Under the pieces are notes generated by a model. That model was not told where the DNA came from and made no database searches. It saw only the letters and a program-made list of their open reading frames with translations. Of a stretch of 64,000 nucleotides of DNA, positions 1 through 8,759 are shown in pieces. The position numbers and the translations under genes were made by a program. Within the stretch, counting starts at the first letter, position 1; each line of letters opens with the position of its first letter. This DNA is from Flavobacteriaceae bacterium LYZ1037 (GTDB lineage: Bacteria > Bacteroidota > Bacteroidia > Flavobacteriales > Flavobacteriaceae): positions 186,001-250,000 of the forward strand of contig QFWS01000003.1 in NCBI GenBank assembly GCA_003144015.1, read 5' to 3'.

Positions 1-537
1 GTTTGTGTATAAATAGGTGCCTTTATTTTCGCTATAAATACATTCAATGTTTTCAATGGAAATGAGTTTTAGATGCTGCCCTACTTTTATTGAAAAGCGT
101 TTTTTATATTCTTTTTCTTCTCTCTCAATGGGGTTTATTAATAGTTTTTTTATATCGTCGAAATTTAAAGTTATGGGCTGATTAGATTTATGGTTAGAGT
201 TAAACTTATTTAGAGCTTGCTCCATTTCTTCAGCATCTATAGGTTTTAATAGATAATCGACACTATTTAATTTAAATGCTTGAAGTGCGTACTCATCATA
301 AGCTGTTGTAAAAATAATAGAAGATTTTACCTCAACCAGATCGAAAATCTCAAAAGAAAGTCCGTCGCTCAACTGAATATCTAAAAATATCAAATCTGGA
401 TGTTCATTTTCCTGGAACCACGTTACAGATTCTTCAACAGAATGCAACATGGTTTCTGCCTGAACCCCCATTTTATCTAGCATTCTCTGTAAACGTCTTG
501 CTGAAGGTTTTTCATCTTCAATAATAATGACTTTCAT
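1..537 (-). CDS. LytTR-family response regulator (3' part outside window)
   Basis: This is a two-component response regulator; its C-terminus lies beyond the left edge. The 179 visible codons give a CheY-like receiver domain (residues 1-115) with the acidic pair E7/D8, phosphoacceptor D53 in LIFLDIQLSDG, and the conserved lysine in LLKPID. The start of a LytTR DNA-binding domain follows (FSIKVGQHLKLI, then IECIYSENKGTYLYT). LytTR regulators bind promoter DNA once phosphorylated, usually by a LytS/YehU-type kinase encoded next door. Such a kinase lies just upstream at 881-2218, separated only by a small 2TM gene, so the three probably form one leftward operon. The target genes cannot be read from the sequence. 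Confidence 0.93.
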   Translation of the reverse strand, partial: MKVIIIEDEKPSARRLQRMLDKMGVQAETMLHSVEESVTWFQENEHPDLIFLDIQLSDGLSFEIFDLVEVKSSIIFTTAYDEYALQAFKLNSVDYLLKPIDAEEMEQALNKFNSNHKSNQPITLNFDDIKKLLINPIEREEKEYKKRFSIKVGQHLKLISIENIECIYSENKGTYLYTN

Positions 538-566
538 GTGTGTATATTTATAGCAATTAGAAAAGT

Positions 567-890
567 TTACTTCCAGTGTTTTTTATCTTTATTCATTAAC
601 TCTTTTATTTTACGCTCTTCCCAGTTATTTCCCAATAAAAAATCTGGTAAAAACACACTTAGCCCATGTACAGCTAAGCCAATTCCCCAGAAAAACAAAG
701 TAAAGAAATTTTTATACTGAAAATAACTTTCACCAGGATTTAGATCTTGAATGTTTATAATAACAATCATGATGTTAATTACAACATAAACCAATAAGTG
801 GGAGTAAAATCCTTTAATTTTTTTCACCCGTTTTCTAGCACGTTCTAAACGTTCTAGTTCAGAAAAATCTCGTTCCATAATTATTTCCAT
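567..890 (-). CDS. 2TM domain-containing small membrane protein
   Basis: This 107-residue protein consists of one 2TM domain. It has a basic amphipathic start (ERARKRVKKIKGFYSHLLVY), two hydrophobic segments at about 27-48 and 62-81, and the conserved tail NNWEERKIKEL. The same fold is fused to the C-terminus of the kinase encoded immediately upstream (residues 354-432 there), with GFY, HG and W-E-x-R-K-I in common. The gene overlaps the end of that kinase gene by 10 bp, and the response regulator follows after 29 bp. The family's role is unknown; the position suggests a membrane partner of the LytS/LytTR pair, which is inference. Confidence 0.85.
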   Translation of the reverse strand: MEIIMERDFSELERLERARKRVKKIKGFYSHLLVYVVINIMIVIINIQDLNPGESYFQYKNFFTLFFWGIGLAVHGLSVFLPDFLLGNNWEERKIKELMNKDKKHWK

Positions 891-2218
891 TTATTTTGAT
901 TAGACTCTTCTTCTTTCTCTAAAATCTCTTGTATTTTACGTTGTTCCCAAGATTTACCATACCCAAATACGGCAAATCCATGAAAGATCAAGCCCATTCC
1001 CCAACCTAACATAGGGAACCAAAACCATTGAAAACTCCATGATGTTTGGTAATTTAAAAATGCTAAAAAAGGAATAACTATACAATAAGAAAGTAAATTC
1101 CCGTAAAAGCCTTTCATTTCTTCTACTTGTTTTTTTGCTCTGTAATATGCGTCTTCTCTGTTGTGTTCTGATTTTGTTTCCATAATGGTAATTTGTTTAG
1201 TAAGCATTGGAATTGCAACTGCAAAACTATCTGCTTGTTGATTGATGATGACTTTTCGTTTGGTTAATAAATCGTAGCGTTGCATGATATTACTCAAACC
1301 TACGCCACTGCTCTTTTTTACTATTTGTTTAATCTGTAAATTGTTTTCTACGAGTAAAAGTCCGTCTTTTTCGTAAATTTTTATATGCAACGGGTTCTTT
1401 TCTGTAACCATATTGTGTTTAACTGCATTCTCTAATAATAACTGAAGAGATAAAGGCACCACTTTACTGTCTGGGTTAGATGCTTGTTCTGGAATATCGA
1501 AAACAATACTATCTTCAAATCGCATTTTTAATAAAGACATGTAAGTTTTAGCAAATTTAAGTTCTTCGTCTACAGACACTAAATCTTTGTTTTTTTGCTC
1601 CAAGACATATCGATAGATTTTAGATAAGGAGGTTGTAAAATCTTGTGCTTTGTCTGGGTTTTCTTCTATTAAGCTTGTCAACACATTTAAGCTATTAAAA
1701 AGGAAATGAGGATCTAACTGATTTTTTAAAGCATCGAATTTAGCTGTTTGCGTTTGGGCAACTATTTGCGATTCTTTAACCTTTTTTTCCTGATTCTTTT
1801 TAAAAAAATAAAACGCATGGAATGTAATTACAATGCTTAATGTAATCCATAAACCAAAGGTGTAATTTCTATAAGATTCGTTAGTTATAAAAACTTCAAT
1901 CGATTGGCCATTATAAAACATGGCTGTTAACATTCTTAATAAAAACAGTCCAATAAGAGTAATAACAACAGAACCTACAATACCTAAAATAATTCTTTTA
2001 ATACTATCATTTTCTTTCCATGGATATTTTTCTAGATAACCAAAAAAATACATATTAGAATATCCTAGAACAAATGCATATAGTTGATAGAATGAAAAAT
2101 GGATCAATAACTCATTAACACTTTCAAATTCAAAACCGTTAAAAATGGCATTACCTATTACAAAGACAATACAGCCTATACCAAAGGTTATTAAAATATT
2201 TTTAGTGTTACTATTCAT
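881..2218 (-). CDS. LytS-type sensor histidine kinase with C-terminal 2TM domain
   Basis: This membrane histidine kinase has 445 residues. The N-terminal part has four hydrophobic segments (about 8-27, 41-59, 76-97, 120-140). The His_kinase domain follows: phosphoacceptor H171 in LDPHFLFNSLN, N-box ENAVKHN (263-269) and G-box SSGVGLSNI (303-311). Ordinary LytS-like proteins would end near residue 340. Here the frame continues into a 2TM domain (354-432: EMKGFYGNLLSYC, then GMGLIFHGFAVFG and SWEQRKIQEIL). An internal Met at 346 (ATG at 1181-1183) could be the start of a formerly separate 2TM gene. The likely partner is the LytTR regulator at 1-537. The signal sensed is unknown. Confidence 0.92.
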   Translation of the reverse strand: MNSNTKNILITFGIGCIVFVIGNAIFNGFEFESVNELLIHFSFYQLYAFVLGYSNMYFFGYLEKYPWKENDSIKRIILGIVGSVVITLIGLFLLRMLTAMFYNGQSIEVFITNESYRNYTFGLWITLSIVITFHAFYFFKKNQEKKVKESQIVAQTQTAKFDALKNQLDPHFLFNSLNVLTSLIEENPDKAQDFTTSLSKIYRYVLEQKNKDLVSVDEELKFAKTYMSLLKMRFEDSIVFDIPEQASNPDSKVVPLSLQLLLENAVKHNMVTEKNPLHIKIYEKDGLLLVENNLQIKQIVKKSSGVGLSNIMQRYDLLTKRKVIINQQADSFAVAIPMLTKQITIMETKSEHNREDAYYRAKKQVEEMKGFYGNLLSYCIVIPFLAFLNYQTSWSFQWFWFPMLGWGMGLIFHGFAVFGYGKSWEQRKIQEILEKEEESNQNKWK

Positions 2219-2226
2219 GAGTATTA

Positions 2227-2856
2227 TTATTTACAATCTTTTAAAATTTCTTCGGCTCTTTCTTTTCCCCAAGATGGTGCAAATTTAGATTCTGGTTTAA
2301 AGGTAGCAAAAAGTTCTAAGGCTCTTTCTACATCTTTACAAAATGGCTGAGTATCCTGACCAAAATAGCGGGCTCCACCAATTTCCCAATCAGCTTTATT
2401 TAAAACAACTCTGGGATTGTTAGGCGCAATGGCCTCGGCTTTAGTATATAATGCCATAACTTTTCCAGATAACGTCATCCCATATTTAGCCCCATCGCTT
2501 GCCACATAAACCGTATATAACAAAGCTTGCATAACCATTATTTCAGGATTTTCTTTTGAAATAGCTGTAGCATCATTTAAAAAATTTTGTGCTTTATTTA
2601 GCTGAGCTTCTAAAGCACTTTTGTCGTTTAGTTTTGTAAAACCATTCAAAATCAAAGTTTCGGCAGCATAATATGGAGGCAACCAATTATCAGGTTCAGC
2701 GTTTGCTATACGTTCAAACAGCTGTGAAGCTTCAATTGGGTTTGTTTCCCATAAATCGAATGCTTTCTGCATACCTTGTTCATATTGTGTTTGAGATTGC
2801 ATGTTTGCAGTAAACAAAATGGCTGCAATTAAAATAAAATGTTTTAAGATTGTCAT
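2227..2856 (-). CDS. Exported TPR-like protein of unknown function
   Basis: This 209-residue protein has an N-terminal signal peptide (hydrophobic stretch ILIAAILFTANMQSQ). The rest is helical with spaced aromatic and alanine residues (for example LFERIANAEPDNWLPPYYAAETLIL and, later, KAEAIAPNNPRVVLNKADWEIGG), which resembles degenerate tetratricopeptide repeats. It ends with a lysine-rich tail containing EEILKDCK. The stop codon lies 8 bp before the start of the kinase gene at 2218, so it is probably first in that leftward operon. Homologues of this kind occur next to LytS/2TM genes in Flavobacteriia as I recall, but no biochemical role is known. A periplasmic protein-protein scaffold is the safest description. 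Confidence 0.75.
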   Translation of the reverse strand: MTILKHFILIAAILFTANMQSQTQYEQGMQKAFDLWETNPIEASQLFERIANAEPDNWLPPYYAAETLILNGFTKLNDKSALEAQLNKAQNFLNDATAISKENPEIMVMQALLYTVYVASDGAKYGMTLSGKVMALYTKAEAIAPNNPRVVLNKADWEIGGARYFGQDTQPFCKDVERALELFATFKPESKFAPSWGKERAEEILKDCK

Positions 2857-3016
2857 TGTATTCGTTTTTAATGTTGAGACAAATATCTGATTAATGATAC
2901 AACAAATAAAAAGTGATTAACCGAACTGTAATATTTTAATTCTGAATTGTTATTAAACAATAAACACTTTCATAAATTTACAAAAGTGTTTATCTAATGA
3001 ATTACATAGATGCCAA

Positions 3017-3742
3017 TTAATTTTCAATCTTAAAATTAATAGGAATACTATAAGGTACTGTTACTGGATTTCCTCTTTGCAGACCAGGTTTCATTTTTGG
3101 AAGCAAGCCAATAATACGTTCTGCTTCTTTTTCAAGCATCTTATCTGGTCCACGAGATCTAATATTGGTTACGTTTCCATCTTTATCCACTTGAAAAAGG
3201 ACAATAACTCTTCCATAAACTCCTAGCTCTAAAGCTGTTTGTGGGTAAGTGAAATTTTTAATAATATGATTATTAATTTTTTTATTAAAACACTCTTTTA
3301 ATGCTTCATTGGAAGTGTCTAAACATCCAGGAAAAATAGGCACTTTCTCTACTACTGAAAAAGGAATGCTTACGTCTTCCTCGACTTCTTCAACTTGTAC
3401 TTCTTCAACTTGCACTACTCGCTCTTCAATTTTTTCCTCTTGATCTGTTTCTGTGCTTTCCAGAACAGTTTCTTCTATTTCCTTAGTGTTCTCAACAACA
3501 GTAATAATTTCTGGAGTTGAAAGTACTGTTGGTGGTGGTGGTGTTACACTTAAATCTGTAATAGGAATGTCTTCTTCATACAATTCTTCCATTTGAACAT
3601 TATCTATTGAGACTTTTGTCCTTTGGTAAGTTTTATGCTCTAAAGTAAGATACGTAAAAAGTAACATGACATTTAAGCCAATGGCAAAATATAGACCACT
3701 ATTTCTGCCAACTTCAACCTTTGGGTTTTTTTTAGTTTTCAT
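3017..3742 (-). CDS. tonB: TonB family energy transducer
   Basis: TonB links the proton motive force to outer-membrane TonB-dependent receptors. The 241-residue protein has one N-terminal membrane anchor (about 18-36), a proline stretch (TPPPPTVLSTPE) and a long acidic Glu/Val linker with the repeat VQVEEVQVEEV. The C-terminal TonB domain (about 145-241) contains YPQTALELGVYGRVIVLFQV, the typical K-D-G-N-V turn and a final PINFKI strand. A TonB-dependent receptor gene follows it in map order but is transcribed into it from upstream. The 92 bp between them hold a separate promoter with an FNR-like box, so tonB may be controlled by oxygen or NO, which would be unusual. Confidence 0.9.
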   Translation of the reverse strand: MKTKKNPKVEVGRNSGLYFAIGLNVMLLFTYLTLEHKTYQRTKVSIDNVQMEELYEEDIPITDLSVTPPPPTVLSTPEIITVVENTKEIEETVLESTETDQEEKIEERVVQVEEVQVEEVEEDVSIPFSVVEKVPIFPGCLDTSNEALKECFNKKINNHIIKNFTYPQTALELGVYGRVIVLFQVDKDGNVTNIRSRGPDKMLEKEAERIIGLLPKMKPGLQRGNPVTVPYSIPINFKIEN

Positions 3743-3762
3743 AACAATCTCATTTAGTCTCT

Positions 3763-3806
3763 TAAAGTTAAGACACTAACCATCAGATTACTATGATATT
3801 TATCAT
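3763..3806 (-). promoter_or_regulatory. Candidate tonB promoter with FNR-like box
   Basis: On the minus strand a -7-like element TAACTTTA (3763-3770, one mismatch to TAnnTTTG) lies 20 bp upstream of the tonB start. The palindrome ATGATATTTATCAT (3793-3806) is centred 29.5 bp upstream of that box. It fits ATGAT-N4-ATCAT, close to the E. coli FNR site TTGAT-N4-ATCAA. The same box with the same spacing occurs upstream of nirK. No -33 TTTG is present, as expected for an activator-dependent promoter. Function is inferred. Confidence 0.5.
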
Positions 3807-3834
3807 GTTTGCAACAAGGTAGGCACTGAAAAAA

Positions 3835-5988
3835 TTATAAATTTTTAAGTTGATTGTCTGTGCCTTTTTCACTTATAGTCCAAAAGAAACCAACAAAAAA
3901 GAATTGATCGGCTGCTGGTCTTAAAGTTCTACTTGCGTAATTCCCATTACTATCTGGTGTATCTGCATATTGATATCCATTGACATTCTTGATTCCTAAA
4001 ACGTTGTTCACCGATAGGTATAATATTTTTTGTGGTGAAATTAAATAAGCCCAATTCACACTTAAACTGTTATACGATTTTGTTTTCTGATTTAAAAACC
4101 CTGCCATATTTGGGTTGGTATAGGTTCTTCCAGATGCAAAAGAATAACTCATTCCAAATTGACTTCGCCAGTTCTCAATCCAATATTTAGTAACCAGTGA
4201 CAGGTTATGAGTATTTACGAAATTTGGTGTGGCCTCTATAGGATAATTATTATAATCTCTTTCGCTATCTAAAAAACTGTAACTCACCCAATAATCTAAG
4301 TTTTTAATACTTTTACTGTCTCTCCAAAACAAATCGATTCCCGTTGCATATGCAGAACCAGAATTGTTGTAATTACTATTAAAATCGGCATATTCTGTAT
4401 CGTATTTTATCAAGTGTTTATAATCTTTATAAAATGCTTCAGCTCTAAAAATCTGTCCATCATTATTTAACTGATAGTTTAAGATATAATGTGCTGTTTT
4501 TTGAGCATTTAAATCTTGTTCAAATTTCAATATGTTGTTGTTAGGATTTTGGAAAAAATTACCATAAGCCAAAGAAACTTGGCTCTTAGCAGATGTTTTA
4601 TAAGCCAAAGATAGTCTTGGAGATAATGTTAATTGCTCAAACAACTCACTATACTCCATTCTTAAACCTGCTTTTAAAGCCAGGTTTTTTGAAAAAAACA
4701 CATCGCTTTCAGCAAAAGCTGCTGAAAGGTTATTTTTAAATCCGTAAGAAATGTCATTTATAAATGGATTATCATAAGCTTCATTAAAATTAGTTACAAA
4801 ATATTCTGCTCCAAAATTTATTTTAAATCTATTGCTAAAACGATGATGTAATTTGAATTTGGCATGATACGAATTCTCTTTATCGGCTATATTATCGTCC
4901 ATCACTTCAAATTCACTTTTATTGTATGTATAGCTTAGGCCTCCAAAAACAGACCAATTACCACCTAAGCTTCCCTTATAAGAGCCATTAAAATAAAGGT
5001 TTTGGTTGTTCATTTTATTATGAATTCCTTCCGAGAAATTAATATCCTCTTGAATTAAATCAAAACTTCCAAACTCGAAGGCTGAATACAATTTCAATAA
5101 ACCTGTATTTGTTTTCTGTCTAAAAACAGCTTCTCCCGATCCTCCTTGAAAAGGTTTAATCCAATCGTTTCTATCTGGAAACAAAGCAACATAAGGTGCT
5201 AGATTAATATAAGAGCCATTAACACTTAGGGAGCTGGATTCCCATTTTTCTGTATGACCTAAACTAGCTCCCACGCTCATAATACCAATATCTGTTTTTT
5301 CTTGATCTGGTTCTTCAATTGTATTTAATAGAAGTACGGAAGATAAGGCCTGACCAAATTCAGCCGAATAACCACCTGTTGAAAACGTAATACCATCAAA
5401 TAAAAAAGGAGAATAACGACCTCTAGTTGGTGTGTTATTAGTTGTAGGTACATAAGGTGTAAACACCCGAATACCATCTATAAAAATTTGAGTTTCTTCT
5501 GCTTCACCACCACGTACAAATAACCTGCCATCTTCGGCAACTGTTGTGGTTCCTGGAAGAGTTTGTAAAGCGCCAACAAAATCCCCTAAAGCACTTGCTG
5601 TGGTAACAACGTCTAATGGCTTCAAGACTGAAATTTTACTATTGTCTCCAGCTGAGAACGTACCTGCAGAAATAACAACTGTATCTAAAGCATTCACGTC
5701 TTCTCGTAATTTAAGCTGTAAATTGTTTAATTCGGAAATATCCTTTGTTAACAACAAAGTTTCAAAGGCTAAGAAGGAGACTTTCAAAGTTTTGAATCCT
5801 GTTTCACTGGTTTTGAATGAAAAGTTTCCATTTTCATCTGTAGTGGTACCATCGTATGTGCCATCTAAATAAACATTAGCACCTTCTATGGGTTGGTTTT
5901 TAGTGTCTGTTACATTTCCATTAATAATCGTTTGTGAGGTTGCAGATAAGGTTAAAAGGTAGAAAAAGATTAAAAAGGTTTGTTTCAT
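3835..5988 (-). CDS. TonB-dependent outer-membrane receptor (CarboxypepD_reg-like plug)
   Basis: The preferred start (ATG at 5988) begins MKQTFLIFFYLLTLSATSQ, a clean signal peptide. An upstream in-frame ATG at 6030 would put charged residues before it. The mature protein starts with a carboxypeptidase-regulatory-like Ig domain (about 20-95: INGNVTDTKNQPIEGANVYL). A plug domain follows (about 115-235: LQTLPGTTTVAEDGRLFVRGG, then FIDGIRV), and then a long beta-barrel of repeated aromatic strands. These receptors import siderophores, cobalamin, metals or glycans with TonB energy. No SusD partner is adjacent, so a glycan role is not favoured. The substrate cannot be assigned. Confidence 0.92.
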   Translation of the reverse strand: MKQTFLIFFYLLTLSATSQTIINGNVTDTKNQPIEGANVYLDGTYDGTTTDENGNFSFKTSETGFKTLKVSFLAFETLLLTKDISELNNLQLKLREDVNALDTVVISAGTFSAGDNSKISVLKPLDVVTTASALGDFVGALQTLPGTTTVAEDGRLFVRGGEAEETQIFIDGIRVFTPYVPTTNNTPTRGRYSPFLFDGITFSTGGYSAEFGQALSSVLLLNTIEEPDQEKTDIGIMSVGASLGHTEKWESSSLSVNGSYINLAPYVALFPDRNDWIKPFQGGSGEAVFRQKTNTGLLKLYSAFEFGSFDLIQEDINFSEGIHNKMNNQNLYFNGSYKGSLGGNWSVFGGLSYTYNKSEFEVMDDNIADKENSYHAKFKLHHRFSNRFKINFGAEYFVTNFNEAYDNPFINDISYGFKNNLSAAFAESDVFFSKNLALKAGLRMEYSELFEQLTLSPRLSLAYKTSAKSQVSLAYGNFFQNPNNNILKFEQDLNAQKTAHYILNYQLNNDGQIFRAEAFYKDYKHLIKYDTEYADFNSNYNNSGSAYATGIDLFWRDSKSIKNLDYWVSYSFLDSERDYNNYPIEATPNFVNTHNLSLVTKYWIENWRSQFGMSYSFASGRTYTNPNMAGFLNQKTKSYNSLSVNWAYLISPQKILYLSVNNVLGIKNVNGYQYADTPDSNGNYASRTLRPAADQFFFVGFFWTISEKGTDNQLKNL

Positions 5989-6099
5989 GATTGATTGTTT
6001 TACTGTTCGATTTTTTGATTGATGAAACAAATCTCTTTAGAAAATGATTGAACAAAAACAAAAAAAGACCGAATTGTAAAAATTATATGATGAATTGAA

Positions 6100-6107
6100 T
6101 ATATTTG
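6100..6107 (+). promoter_or_regulatory. Promoter -7 box for the YhhN-like gene
   Basis: TATATTTG matches the Bacteroidetes -7 consensus TAnnTTTG exactly. An ATTG at 6073-6076 could serve as a weak -33 element (23 bp spacing). The box overlaps codons that would follow a possible TTG start at 6095, which argues for translation from the ATG at 6125. Confidence 0.55.
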
Positions 6108-6124
6108 ATTTCAACCTAGAATCT

Positions 6125-6793
6125 ATGCTAACCAAAACTGAGAAATCCTTTGCTATTCTATTTATTTTTCTTCTCATATTAGAAATTGCAACATCAAGTT
6201 ACGAAAGTATTTCTAATCTAAACTATATAGCAAAACCAGCTATTCTGATTTCATTAATCATATTTTTTTGGACACAAAGTTCAAACCTAGAAATCAAGTT
6301 AAAAACCATGATATTATTAGCCTTAGTTTTTTCTTTGCTTGGGGATATTCTACTCATGTTTGTAAGTCAATCGGCAAACTATTTTATTGGAGGGTTAGTC
6401 GCTTTTTTAACAGCACATATTTTCTATGTTTTAGTGTTTTTAAAACATAGAAACACTTCAAAAAACAGCATCGTTTTTATTGGATTTTTACTAGCTTATG
6501 GCGTTCTAATATTTTATATTTTAAGAGATTCTTTAGGCAATATGTTAATCCCAGTTATACTATATATGTTAGTTATTTTTGCAATGGCAACTGCAGCATT
6601 TTTAAGAAAAGGTCAGGTTGTTAAAACTAGTTTTACTTTAGTGTTTATTGGTGCTATTTTATTTATGATTTCGGATAGTATTTTAGCTTTAAACAAATTT
6701 TATCAGCCCTTGCCATTTACAAATTTTAGTATTATGTTTACTTACTCATTTGCACAATTATTTATTGTTTTCGGACTTTTAAAACAACGATAG
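6125..6793 (+). CDS. YhhN/TMEM86 family membrane protein (lysoplasmalogenase-like)
   Basis: This 222-residue protein is almost entirely hydrophobic with about eight membrane segments. Family landmarks are SLLGDILLMF, the FLTAHIFYVLVF stretch and GAILFMISDSILALNKF near the C-terminus; the GD and SDS aspartates are the conserved polar residues of the YhhN family. Mammalian TMEM86B hydrolyses the vinyl-ether bond of lysoplasmalogen; the bacterial role is less certain. The ATG at 6125 is preferred to the TTG at 6095 because a promoter -7 box covers the latter. It is transcribed alone, convergent with the NDH-2 gene. Confidence 0.82.
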   Translation: MLTKTEKSFAILFIFLLILEIATSSYESISNLNYIAKPAILISLIIFFWTQSSNLEIKLKTMILLALVFSLLGDILLMFVSQSANYFIGGLVAFLTAHIFYVLVFLKHRNTSKNSIVFIGFLLAYGVLIFYILRDSLGNMLIPVILYMLVIFAMATAAFLRKGQVVKTSFTLVFIGAILFMISDSILALNKFYQPLPFTNFSIMFTYSFAQLFIVFGLLKQR

Positions 6794-6857
6794 ATTAAAT
6801 CTATAACATATATTTAACATATTGTAATCCATAGTTTTACAACAATTATATAAACTA

Positions 6858-8132
6858 TTAATTTAGCTTTTTAAAAGGTCTAATAATTAATCTAGCTGCT
6901 TTATCAAAATTGATATAATTATAAGTCCAATTAAATAAAACAACAATTTTATTTCTAAAACCCACCAAAGACATTAAGTGTACAAACATCCAGACAAACC
7001 AAGCAAAAAAACCAGAAAACTTATACGCTTTTAAATCGACTACTGCTTTATTTCTTCCTATGGTTGCCATAGAACCTTTGTCTTTATATTCAAATTTTTT
7101 CATCGGTTTTCCTGCAATCAAACTCATCAGATTTTTTCCTAATAATTTTCCTTGTTGAATAGCTGGTTGCGCAACTTGAGGATGTCCATTTGGATAGGCT
7201 TCGGTTTTCATTAAAGCAATATCTCCAAGAGCAAAAATAGCATCATATCCTTCTACTTGATTATAGTTGTTTACACGATATCTGTTAGCTTTTTCTATAA
7301 GCACATTCTCCAAGCCTTGAATTGGGTTTCCAGTAACACCAGCTGCCCAAATTAGGGTTTCTGTTTCAAGTATTAAATTGGTGTTTGTAGATACTTTTAA
7401 TCCGTCGTAATCTTTTACAAACGTATTACAATGCACAACAACTCCTAATGTATTTAAAAATTTTAGGGATTTTTTAGAGGCATGTTCACTCATTGGAGGT
7501 AACAATTTAGGTCCTCCTTCTAAAAGGTGAATTTGCATATCGCTAGAATTCAGATCATGATAATCTTTAGGCAGAATATGGTTTTTAAGCTCAGCAATTG
7601 CACCAGCAAGCTCCACTCCTGTTGGTCCACCACCAACAATTACAAAATTGAGATAAGCTTCTCGCTCTTCTTTAGAATTAGCAATTGCCGCTTTTTCAAA
7701 GTTCTGAAGGATTAAACTTCTAATGTTTAGAGCTTGTGGCACTGTTTTCATTGGCATACTATTAATCTCAATAGCTTTATTACCAAAATAATTGGTTTTT
7801 GTTCCTGTTGCAATTACCAAATAGTCGAAAGACAATTCTCCAATGTCTGTAACAATCTTTTTAGAAATTCCATCAATTGAACGAACCTCTGCTAATCTAA
7901 AAAATGTATTAGGTTGGCTTTTTATAATTTTTCTTAATGGATAGGCAATCGAATCAGGCTCCAATCCAGATGAAGACACTTGATATAATAATGGCTGAAA
8001 CGTATGGTAATTGCGCTTATCTAACAGAACAACTTGTACACTTTTATTTGCAAGCATTTTAACCAAACTAACACCTGCAAAACCTCCTCCTATAATAACA
8101 ATTCGTGGATTCTTAGATTTAGGAATATTCAT
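6858..8132 (-). CDS. ndh: Type II NADH dehydrogenase (NDH-2)
   Basis: This enzyme oxidises NADH and passes electrons to the quinone pool without pumping protons, at the inner face of the cytoplasmic membrane. The 424 residues hold an FAD-binding GGGFAGVSLVKML (15-27) followed by DKRNYHTFQPLLYQV, a second dinucleotide motif GGGPTGVELAGAIAEL (166-181), the flavin motif ALGDIA, and the quinone-site region VAQPAIQQGKLLGKNL. The C-terminus is amphipathic and rich in aromatics (FSGFFAWFVWMFVHLMSLVG), suited to membrane attachment. It is divergent from the sigma-factor gene and has its own -7 box at 8157-8164. Length and motifs are normal. Confidence 0.93.
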   Translation of the reverse strand: MNIPKSKNPRIVIIGGGFAGVSLVKMLANKSVQVVLLDKRNYHTFQPLLYQVSSSGLEPDSIAYPLRKIIKSQPNTFFRLAEVRSIDGISKKIVTDIGELSFDYLVIATGTKTNYFGNKAIEINSMPMKTVPQALNIRSLILQNFEKAAIANSKEEREAYLNFVIVGGGPTGVELAGAIAELKNHILPKDYHDLNSSDMQIHLLEGGPKLLPPMSEHASKKSLKFLNTLGVVVHCNTFVKDYDGLKVSTNTNLILETETLIWAAGVTGNPIQGLENVLIEKANRYRVNNYNQVEGYDAIFALGDIALMKTEAYPNGHPQVAQPAIQQGKLLGKNLMSLIAGKPMKKFEYKDKGSMATIGRNKAVVDLKAYKFSGFFAWFVWMFVHLMSLVGFRNKIVVLFNWTYNYINFDKAARLIIRPFKKLN

Positions 8133-8156
8133 AATATGTAGAAAAAAAATCTATTT

Positions 8157-8164
8157 CAAAGATA
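8157..8164 (-). promoter_or_regulatory. Promoter -7 box for ndh
   Basis: The minus strand reads TATCTTTG, an exact TAnnTTTG match, with its downstream edge 24 bp from the ndh ATG. I see no convincing -33 TTTG at the expected distance. Confidence 0.5.
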
Positions 8165-8260
8165 CAACTTATGCTTGTTTAACACTATTTTTAAATAATG
8201 TTTCGAGTAACTGTAACAAATTTTAAAAAAGACTACTTATAGTATAACTAAACCATCCTT

Positions 8261-8755
8261 TTGAATAAAGAATTAGAACATAATTTTATTGAAGAGTTAG
8301 AAAAGAATCAAAACATTGTGCATAAAGTGTGTAGAATTTACACAAACAATCAAGAGGCACATAACGATTTATTTCAGGAAATAACCATACAACTTTGGAA
8401 AGCTTATCCGAAATTTCGAGGCGATTCAAAATTTAGTACATGGATGTATCGTGTTGGTTTAAATACTGCCATAACACTTTATAGAAAACGTAAACGGTCT
8501 ATTAAAACTGAAGAATTCGACGCGTTTCAATATAAAATTTCATCTGAACCTTATGATGATACTGAAGAGGAACAATTAAAATTGTTATACAAAGCAGTAC
8601 ATCAATTAAACGATATTGAAAAAGCACTTGTCTTCCTTTATTTGGAGGACAAAAACTATAAAGAAATTAGTGAAACAATAGGAATTAGTGAAGTTAATGC
8701 ACGTGTGAAGATGAATCGAGTAAAAAACAAATTAAGAACTATTTTAAATCCGTAA
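8261..8755 (+). CDS. RNA polymerase sigma-70 family factor (ECF-like)
   Basis: This 164-residue alternative sigma factor has region 2 at about 15-85 (HKVCRIYTNNQEAHNDLFQE, then the FRGDSKFSTWMYRVGLNTAI core-binding and -10 helix). Region 4 is at about 110-160 (LNDIEKALVFLYLEDKNYKE, then IGISEVNARVKMNRVKNKL, a helix-turn-helix). The start must be the TTG at 8261: an in-frame TAA sits at 8249-8251 and no ATG occurs before the essential region 2 residues. A four-helix membrane protein follows after 4 bp and may act as its membrane-bound regulator. The regulon cannot be read here. Confidence 0.9.
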   Translation: MNKELEHNFIEELEKNQNIVHKVCRIYTNNQEAHNDLFQEITIQLWKAYPKFRGDSKFSTWMYRVGLNTAITLYRKRKRSIKTEEFDAFQYKISSEPYDDTEEEQLKLLYKAVHQLNDIEKALVFLYLEDKNYKEISETIGISEVNARVKMNRVKNKLRTILNP

Positions 8756-8759
8756 ACAT

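Noticed and set aside
5546-5872. 108-aa frame on the + strand
   Set aside because: It is antisense to the N-terminal plug region of the TonB-dependent receptor.
3835-6030. 731-aa version of the receptor
   Set aside because: The extra 14 residues are polar and the signal peptide begins at the ATG at 5988.
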